Source: Martinezella tropici
GTDB lineage: Bacteria > Pseudomonadota > Alphaproteobacteria > Rhizobiales > Rhizobiaceae
DNA length: 64,000 bases
Assembly: GCF_008370325.1 (NCBI RefSeq)
Contig: NZ_VNIP01000004.1
Span: 372,001 to 436,000, forward strand
Reading direction: 5' to 3'
Shown: positions 58,358 through 64,000 of the stretch, one piece after another
How positions within the stretch are numbered: the first letter of the stretch is position 1
How the letters are laid out: each line of letters begins with the position of its first letter
Notes under the pieces: generated by a model
The model's input: the letters and a program-made list of their open reading frames with translations, nothing else
Told to the model about the DNA's origin: nothing
Database searches by the model: none
Program-made: the position numbers and the translations under genes

Positions 58358-59533
58358 TTAGTCTTTGCGTTCGGGGGGCGAGTTCGGCCCGCCATGCCCG
58401 CCACGGCTCTGATCCAGCTTGGCGTTGGCGAGCCCGAGGATCGAGCCTGCATATGCGCCGGGCGAACCGATCGCTTTCTCGCGTGCCGCAGAACCTGCGG
58501 CTTTCCCGGCGGAACCGATGCCGGCGCCCATGCCTCGGAGCGCTGCAGCGGCAACGGATGAACCTGCGGCTCTATTCGCTTGCGCTATGGCGAGACCTGT
58601 TCCGGCGGCACCAGCCGCGAGAAACCCTGCACCTGCTGCAAAAGATGCTGCCTGCCCACCATGGCGGATCGTCTCCATGCCTCCCGAAACAGATGCTCCC
58701 TGGACAACGCCTTGAATAATGCTCGGCACATATATCGCGATAATGAAAACAACGACGGACATGCCGGCGATCGCCAATGTTGTCACAAATTGCTCTGAAG
58801 ACTCGACCGGAGCATTCGCAAGACCGAGAAGGGCTTGTGACCCGATCCTGGCGATCATCACCAATGCCATCAGTTTCATACCGACGCCGAAGGCATAGAC
58901 GAGATAGCGGATAGCGAAGTCTTTCGTAAAGGATGAACCACCAAGCCCAAGCATGATCATGCCGGCGAGCAGGCCGACATACATCTCAACCATGACCGAC
59001 ACAAAAATCGCGGCCACCAGCGAAAAGCAGATGACGACAACACCCATCGCCAGCACCGCCGCAATTGCCAGCGCATTGTCCTCAAACAGGCCGAATTTCA
59101 CTTGCTGCGACATCTGCGATGCTACCCGAATGCCCGCGTCGAAGATTTCGGCGGGCGACGCTGAGCCACCGCCAGCGCCGATATGGAAAAGACTGTCGAC
59201 CACCGCTCGCGCGAAGGTCGGACCTTGGGTGAGAACGAAAGCAAAAAAACCGATGAACATGATCCGCCGGACTAGTTCGGCGAACCAGCTATCGAGAGAG
59301 GCAGCCTGAATTGCGAGCCAGACGGCGGCTATACCGATCTCGATCGTGGCCAGGATCCAGAACAGCGATTTAGCCGCCTCCATGATGGTGGTTTCCCATT
59401 CTTTGGCGGCGGTCGAGACCTGGTTCTCCAGTTCGGTCAGAATGTGTCCCTCCTGCGCGAAAGCAGGCGCGGTGAAGGTGATACAAACAAGCCCTGCAAT
59501 CAGAAGCGGCTGCGCAAGTGTAATCCTCACCAT
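58358..59533 (-). CDS. trbL: TrbL, VirB6-like membrane protein
   Basis: 391 residues from the ATG at 59533; a longer frame that reads back to 59773 crosses trbK and is not used. Signal sequence (residues 1-24), then about six spans including GIAAVWLAIQAASLDSWFAE and FGVGMKLMALVMIARIG. The C terminus (from about 320) is Ala/Gly-rich. VirB6-like channel subunit in the inner membrane. Overlaps trbK by 7 bases. Confidence 0.9.
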   Translation of the reverse strand: MVRITLAQPLLIAGLVCITFTAPAFAQEGHILTELENQVSTAAKEWETTIMEAAKSLFWILATIEIGIAAVWLAIQAASLDSWFAELVRRIMFIGFFAFVLTQGPTFARAVVDSLFHIGAGGGSASPAEIFDAGIRVASQMSQQVKFGLFEDNALAIAAVLAMGVVVICFSLVAAIFVSVMVEMYVGLLAGMIMLGLGGSSFTKDFAIRYLVYAFGVGMKLMALVMIARIGSQALLGLANAPVESSEQFVTTLAIAGMSVVVFIIAIYVPSIIQGVVQGASVSGGMETIRHGGQAASFAAGAGFLAAGAAGTGLAIAQANRAAGSSVAAAALRGMGAGIGSAGKAAGSAAREKAIGSPGAYAGSILGLANAKLDQSRGGHGGPNSPPERKD

Positions 59534-59727
59534 CTCGGTCGCATCTCCTGGCCCTTCTTGATTGGGGGGAGCTCGTTGCTCGGGCCGAAGAACCTTTCCC
59601 GTGCCGCCTGCTGTTCCTTGGTGAGCGCAGGCTTGCAGCTGTCTCTGAAGTTGATGATCAGCATTGTCGCGGCAAACGAGACGGCAACAGATACGACCAC
59701 GGTTACGAAGAGATCGCGACTCACCAA
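59527..59727 (-). CDS. trbK: TrbK, entry-exclusion protein
   Basis: 66 residues: an N-terminal membrane span (LFVTVVVSVAVSFAATMLII) and a periplasmic tail. A Cys follows the span (RDSC), but the lipobox is not canonical. TrbK blocks entry of the same plasmid into cells that already carry it. It lies between trbJ and trbL and overlaps both by 7 bases. Its C-terminal end GQEMRPRW is nearly the same as that of TrbJ. Confidence 0.85.
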   Translation of the reverse strand: MVSRDLFVTVVVSVAVSFAATMLIINFRDSCKPALTKEQQAARERFFGPSNELPPIKKGQEMRPRW

Positions 59728-60524
59728 CGGGGCTCCATTTTTTGACCCTCAGGAATGGTCTTGACCTCGGCATTGAAGAACTTTTCGCGCCGCGCCTGTG
59801 CCAAGTCCTTGTTGGTCTGCTCCGTCTGCAGCCAGGTTCCCATCATGGTCATCTGCTGTGAGACGAGACCGCGAAGCTTCTGCATCTGCGCCACCTGCTG
59901 GGCGGCGATCTCATGGCCCACCTGCAGAGCCTTCATCTGCCCATCGGCCGTTTCGGACATTGACCGTAAGGAGGACATTGTCGATTCCTCACTTTCGAAC
60001 TGATCGGCCGTGAGGCTTGCCGCTTTCAACGTACTGGCGATCGTGTCGCGGTTGGTGTCCGACCAGGTTTGGTAGGTAGTGGAAAACGTTTCATTGCTCG
60101 GCAGGCTGGTCTTCAAGGTTGCATAGCTCTGAAACCGCTGTTGCAGCAGGTCATCTGCGTTGCCCATGGAGAACGAAATGCTCTGGCCCTGATTGATGAT
60201 GCCGCGGAGCTGGTTGAGATCACTCTCGACCTGCCCCCACATGTGTGACGGGAGCCTGGCCGTGTTCTGCAGTAGGTTCTGGTAGATATTCAGTTGTGTT
60301 TCGATCTGCTGCGCAAGCTGGCTGATCTGCGTGAGCTGGTTTTGGATCTGCTCGCCGGATTTTCCCACTAACGCGACCAGCTCGCCATTGTTGAGCACCT
60401 GCGTCCATTCGGTCGCCGCGCCCGTTGCGGTGCCCGCATTGGCGGACGCAATGCCGCCAGTCGCCAAGGCCGCGGCCGTCAGGCCGGTGAGAAATCTATG
60501 CGAAGTTGAGTAGCGATGCGGCAT
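59721..60524 (-). CDS. trbJ: TrbJ, VirB5-like minor pilus component
   Basis: 267 residues. GAGGAG before the ATG, signal peptide to about residue 30 (ANA), then a long helical body rich in Gln (LTQISQLAQQIETQLNIYQN) as in VirB5-type proteins. Ends REKFFNAEVKTIPEGQKMEP and RW. Follows trbE with a 29-base overlap. TrbJ sits at the pilus tip or base in the periplasm. Confidence 0.9.
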   Translation of the reverse strand: MPHRYSTSHRFLTGLTAAALATGGIASANAGTATGAATEWTQVLNNGELVALVGKSGEQIQNQLTQISQLAQQIETQLNIYQNLLQNTARLPSHMWGQVESDLNQLRGIINQGQSISFSMGNADDLLQQRFQSYATLKTSLPSNETFSTTYQTWSDTNRDTIASTLKAASLTADQFESEESTMSSLRSMSETADGQMKALQVGHEIAAQQVAQMQKLRGLVSQQMTMMGTWLQTEQTNKDLAQARREKFFNAEVKTIPEGQKMEPRW

Positions 60525-62952
60525 CGTGAACTCCTCTCATCTGAAGCCATTGGATCGGCCAGGTGCGGCCATGTTCGGCATGGAGCGCACGGATGCGCTT
60601 CAAGTCTTCCTTGCCTGACGCCCCGACGAAGCTGAGCGCCATCGGGCCAAGCGCCATGTCGAAAAGCCGCCGGCCTTCAGGGGTGACGACATAATATTCG
60701 CGCTTGGGAATGGCGTTCGAAACGATCTCGATCTGGCGCTCGTTGAACCCAATTCGTTCATAGAACTCGCGCGTCCCGGACTCGCGCGCGGCGCCGTTCG
60801 GAAGGCAGATCTTTGTCGGGCAGGATTCCTTCAGGACATCGATGATGCCGGAGCGCTCGGCGTCCGAAATCGATTGCGTGGCAAGCACGACGGCGCAATT
60901 GGCCTTGCGAAGCACCTTCAGCCATTCACGGATCTTGGCTCGGAAGACTGGGTGACCGAGCATCAACCAGGCTTCATCCAGCACGATCAGGCTCGGCGAG
61001 CCATCGAGGCGCTTCTCGATGCGGCGGAATAGATAGCTGAGCACGGGCACGAGATTGCGCTCACCCATGTTCATCAACTGCTCGACCTCGAAGGTCTGGA
61101 AGGCACCGAGCGTTAAGCCGTCCTCTTCAGCATCGAGAAGGTGGCCCATCGGCCCATCAACCGTGTAATGGTGGAGTGCGTCCTTGATCGCACGCATCTG
61201 CACGCCACTCACAAAATCCGACAGCGAGCGTCCGGGAGCTTTGGCCATGAGGGTGACCTGGCGCGAAATGGCGTTGCGGTGGTCAGGGGTGATGGTGACG
61301 CCCTGTAGCGCGACCAGCATCTCGATCCATTCCGTTGCCCAAGCCCGGTCCGCATCGCTTTCGAGTTGCGACAGTGGGCAGAAAGCCAAAGTCTTTCCAT
61401 CCTCCGCACTGTCGCCGCCAATCTCGTAATGATCGCCGCCGGCGGCCAGTGTCAGCGGCAGGAGCGAGCTACCTTTGTCGAAAGCGAAGATTTGGGCACC
61501 TTCATAGCGTCGAAACTGTGCCGCGATCAGTGCGAGAAGTGTCGACTTGCCTGAACCGGTTGGCCCAAAGATCAAAGTGTGGCCGACGTCATCGACATGC
61601 AGGTTGAGACGAAACGGCGTGGAGCCGCTCGCGACCTGAAGCAGCGGTGGAGAATTGAGAGGATAAAACGGGCAAGGTGCGACTGGGCTTCCGGACCACA
61701 CCGAGTTGAGTGGGACTAGGTCCGCGAGGTTGCTGGTGTTGATCAATGGCTCGCGGACATTGGCGTACCAATTGCCTGGCAGACTGCCGAGATAGGCATC
61801 GGTCGCGTTGAGTGTTTCGATCCGTGCTCCGAATCCTTCAGCCTGGATTAGCCGGCGGATTGCTTCGGCTTTGTCCTGCAGCGCTTCGCGATCGCCGTCG
61901 AAGAGCACGATGACGGGCGTATAGTAGCCATAGGCGACAAGCTGCGACGAAGCCTGCGCGATAGCATCTTCGGTCTCCGCCACCATGGTCATGGCGTCTT
62001 GATCGACCGACCGGCTTTGCGTCTGGAAAAGCTGGTCGAAAAACGGGCGAACCTTTTGCTGCCATTTCTTGCGGGTGCGTTCCAGCTTTTGGCGTGCTTC
62101 TTCCGCGTCGAGGAAAATGAAGCGTGATGACCAGCGATAGGTAAGCGGCATCAGATCAAGGCTATTGAGGATGCCCGGCCAGCTCTCGGCCGGGAGCCCA
62201 TCGATAGCGACGACACCGAGAAAGCGGTTCTCGATCTTGGGTGTCAACCCATGTTCGAGTTCAGCGGTCGCGATCCAGTCCAGATACATCGGAGCGTCCG
62301 GGAGCCGGATCGGGTGGCTCTCGCCTGTGATGCAGAACCGGACGAATTGGAGCAACTCGTCATAGCGAACGATCCGCTCCCCTCCTCTCTCGGCGGCCTG
62401 CCGCGTTTCCATCCGTCGGATCGAAAGGGTGTTCGCGAAATATTGCTCGATTTCGCGGATGGCGTTCTTGAAAATGAAGAGCACCGTGTCGGCATAGGTC
62501 TTCTTGCGGCTTTCCTCATCGGAGTAGATGTATTTGCTCAGAGCCGTCTTTTTGGATTCGAGCGGCCGATGGGTGAGGATCAGCGCGTGCTTGCTCTCGA
62601 AATGTCCTCGTTCGCGCACGAAATGCGCCCGGCGCTCCGCGTCGATCGCGCGCGTCACGGGATCAGGGAAATGGCAGCGATCTTCCGACGGATAGTCGAA
62701 TGTCGGAATACGGACGGCCTCGATCTGGATCATCCAACCGCTTCCAAGCCGTGACAGAATCGCGTTGATGTGCCGCGACAACTCGTTGCGTTCGAGATCA
62801 GTGGCACTTTCGGAATCTGGACCGGCAAAATACCAGCCGGCCATCAGACTTCCGTCCTTCAGCAGGAGCACGCCATTGTCGACCAGGCCGGCATAGGGGA
62901 CGAGATCGGCGAAGGATGGCCCGGTGGTTCGGAAGCGTTTAAGAGCGACCAC
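60496..62952 (-). CDS. trbE: TrbE, VirB4-like ATPase
   Basis: 818 residues from a GTG at 62952 (VVALKRFRTTGPSFADLVPY, the conserved TrbE start) with GAGGGGGC upstream; the open frame runs back over trbD. Walker A GPTGSGKSTLLALIA near residue 465, Walker B LIVLDEAWLMLG near 655. Cytoplasmic ATPase that powers the Trb channel and pilus assembly. Ten bases after trbD. Confidence 0.95.
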   Translation of the reverse strand: MVALKRFRTTGPSFADLVPYAGLVDNGVLLLKDGSLMAGWYFAGPDSESATDLERNELSRHINAILSRLGSGWMIQIEAVRIPTFDYPSEDRCHFPDPVTRAIDAERRAHFVRERGHFESKHALILTHRPLESKKTALSKYIYSDEESRKKTYADTVLFIFKNAIREIEQYFANTLSIRRMETRQAAERGGERIVRYDELLQFVRFCITGESHPIRLPDAPMYLDWIATAELEHGLTPKIENRFLGVVAIDGLPAESWPGILNSLDLMPLTYRWSSRFIFLDAEEARQKLERTRKKWQQKVRPFFDQLFQTQSRSVDQDAMTMVAETEDAIAQASSQLVAYGYYTPVIVLFDGDREALQDKAEAIRRLIQAEGFGARIETLNATDAYLGSLPGNWYANVREPLINTSNLADLVPLNSVWSGSPVAPCPFYPLNSPPLLQVASGSTPFRLNLHVDDVGHTLIFGPTGSGKSTLLALIAAQFRRYEGAQIFAFDKGSSLLPLTLAAGGDHYEIGGDSAEDGKTLAFCPLSQLESDADRAWATEWIEMLVALQGVTITPDHRNAISRQVTLMAKAPGRSLSDFVSGVQMRAIKDALHHYTVDGPMGHLLDAEEDGLTLGAFQTFEVEQLMNMGERNLVPVLSYLFRRIEKRLDGSPSLIVLDEAWLMLGHPVFRAKIREWLKVLRKANCAVVLATQSISDAERSGIIDVLKESCPTKICLPNGAARESGTREFYERIGFNERQIEIVSNAIPKREYYVVTPEGRRLFDMALGPMALSFVGASGKEDLKRIRALHAEHGRTWPIQWLQMRGVHDAASLLNFA

Positions 62953-62962
62953 GCAAGCCCCC

Positions 62963-63262
62963 TCAATACCGCCGCCAAGGAGACGTGGTCGCCTTGTAGT
63001 AAGATTTATAGGAAACGTGGCGGACATAGACCTGTCTCATCAGCGGATCCGACTTCGCCATGATCCGCAGCAGCCCGACGATTACGATCCAAACCGCGAT
63101 CCCGAAGAGCGCCGAATAGATCGTCAGCACCACGAAAATCAGGATAATCGCGGCGAGGCCCGTGAGAAGCAGGAGTTCGCGGTCGGCACCCATTAGGAGG
63201 CTGGGACGCGAGAGTGCACGGTGGATGCGGTTGCGCTGAAGGCTGGACAAGGACTCAGCCAT
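62963..63262 (-). CDS. trbD: TrbD, VirB3-like inner-membrane protein
   Basis: 99 residues from ATG 63262 ([20 protein letters not shown]). Two adjacent membrane spans ([20 protein letters not shown], then [19 protein letters not shown]), then [11 protein letters not shown] as in VirB3 proteins. It anchors the TrbE ATPase at the membrane. Overlaps trbC by 8 bases. Confidence 0.9.
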   Translation of the reverse strand: MAESLSSLQRNRIHRALSRPSLLMGADRELLLLTGLAAIILIFVVLTIYSALFGIAVWIVIVGLLRIMAKSDPLMRQVYVRHVSYKSYYKATTSPWRRY

Positions 63263-63638
63263 GATCCCGCTCCCCTGTCCGGCTTTGTCCGGTTGATGCA
63301 CCCCCTTCGTCCGTCAGTCCGATCGATGAACCGGTTGCGCCGAACAGACCGACGATATTGGTGGCGCCGAGCAGGATGCCGGCGACGAGCACGACATACA
63401 TCAGCCGTCGCGCGAAATCGTTGAGCTCGCCGCCGAAGATCAGCATGCCGCCGGCGATCGCGACCGCGGCGAGCGCGATTGCGCCCGCCACGGGCCCTGT
63501 GATCGACTCCTGGATTTGTTTCAGGGGCCCTTCCCACGGAAGTCCGCCGCCGGAGCTGGCAAAGGCCGGCACGGTGGTTGCGATGACAACCGGAGCGGTC
63601 AGCAGCGCGATAGCAATGAATGCGGTTCTAGGCGACAT
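63255..63638 (-). CDS. trbC: TrbC, VirB2-like pilin precursor
   Basis: 127 residues from ATG 63638. Signal-like first span, then the pilin core with cleavage near [12 protein letters not shown], a second span [20 protein letters not shown] and a third. TraF (encoded at 32494) should process it into a cyclic pilin. Starts 11 bases inside trbB's end, overlaps trbD. The mature pilin should be about 78 residues. Confidence 0.9.
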   Translation of the reverse strand: MSPRTAFIAIALLTAPVVIATTVPAFASSGGGLPWEGPLKQIQESITGPVAGAIALAAVAIAGGMLIFGGELNDFARRLMYVVLVAGILLGATNIVGLFGATGSSIGLTDEGGASTGQSRTGERDHG

Positions 63639-64000
63639 GGCGCGCCTCCTGTTCTTCGATGAGTTGCTCAATTTCGTATTGGCCGTTGGTGAAGCGCTCG
63701 ACCTGGATGACATCGCGAACGCGCCGTCCGCGCGGTGTTCGTTCAATCGAGATGACGAGATCGACCGCTTCGCCGATTACCTCCTGCATGGACTGCTGGC
63801 TGGCTTCGGCGGTCAGCTGTTCAAGACGGCGTAGCGCCGACATGGCGGTGTTCGAATGGATGGTTGCCACGCCGCCCGGATGCCCGGTATTCCAAGCCTT
63901 GAGCAAGGTCAGAGCGGCACCATCGCGGACCTCGCCTACAACGATCCGATCGGGACGAAGGCGCATCGTGCTCTTGAGAAGGCGCGCCATGTCCACCGCC
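63628..64000 (-). CDS. trbB: TrbB, VirB11-like ATPase (C-terminal part)
   Basis: Runs off the window edge; only about 123 C-terminal codons are present. [16 protein letters not shown] is the Walker B/Asp box and [14 protein letters not shown] the His box of VirB11 hexameric ATPases. This is the upstream gene of the trb operon here. Walker A is outside the window. traI normally comes just before it. Confidence 0.95.
   Translation of the reverse strand, partial: AVDMARLLKSTMRLRPDRIVVGEVRDGAALTLLKAWNTGHPGGVATIHSNTAMSALRRLEQLTAEASQQSMQEVIGEAVDLVISIERTPRGRRVRDVIQVERFTNGQYEIEQLIEEQEARHVA

Overview
The window looks like most of a conjugative repABC plasmid from a Rhizobiaceae bacterium (Rhizobium/Agrobacterium/Ensifer group). 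Evidence: a repA(end)-repB-repC replication/partition module with an antisense RNA in the repB-repC gap; a Ti-plasmid-type transfer system (traG-traD-traC, oriT, traA-traF-traB-traH); the full trbI-H-G-F-L-K-J-E-D-C-B order; and the TraR/TraM quorum-sensing switch. No chromosomal housekeeping genes, tRNAs or rRNAs were seen. The window opens in the 3' end of repA (+) and closes inside trbB (-). In Ti-type plasmids traI-trb and repABC are divergent neighbours, so this could be a circular plasmid of roughly 66-67 kb opened near repA. That is an inference, not something visible here.

Layout. 0-2.6 kb: replication and partition, with an antisense RNA and a parS-like palindrome. 2.7-5.9 kb: small secreted protein, TetR regulator, and a two-gene oxidoreductase/SGNH-hydrolase operon. 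6.5-11.8 kb: a decayed corridor with remnants of a GNAT, a HIT protein, an EmrB-type efflux pump, an HWE histidine kinase and its response regulator, plus two more parS-like palindromes and one intact VOC gene. 12.2-20.7 kb: chloroperoxidase-like hydrolase, ChaC, LysR, exported VOC protein, agmatinase, IS6 remnant, DUF982, DUF4168, an avidin-family protein and a PhnA-domain protein. 20.8-23.4 kb: polysaccharide pyruvyl transferase and flippase. 24-26 kb: small envelope and DUF736 genes. 26.5-34.8 kb: DNA transfer (tra) genes around oriT. 35-36.9 kb: AAA/DUF4143 ATPase and an XRE regulator. 37.1-38.2 kb: traM and traR, convergent. 38.7-42.8 kb: a second LuxR-type receptor followed by a methyltransferase-like gene, a 474-codon gene I do not recognise, and a GNAT gene. 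43-45.9 kb: small genes. 46.2-54 kb: oligopeptide ABC transporter (binding-protein gene frameshifted), CapA-like protein and peptidase T. 54.3-54.9 kb: RES toxin with a truncated antitoxin. 55-64 kb: trb mating-pair formation operon.

How it works together. RepABC copies and segregates the plasmid. TraA nicks oriT with help from TraC/TraD, TraG couples the relaxosome to the Trb type IV secretion channel, and TraF matures the TrbC pilin. TraR activates transfer with acyl-homoserine lactone and TraM blocks TraR. The most unusual part is the LuxR-methyltransferase-unknown-GNAT cluster. The receptor keeps all the acyl-HSL pocket residues but the neighbouring genes include no LuxI synthase, which suggests a quorum-controlled or signal-modifying pathway that I cannot match to a described system.
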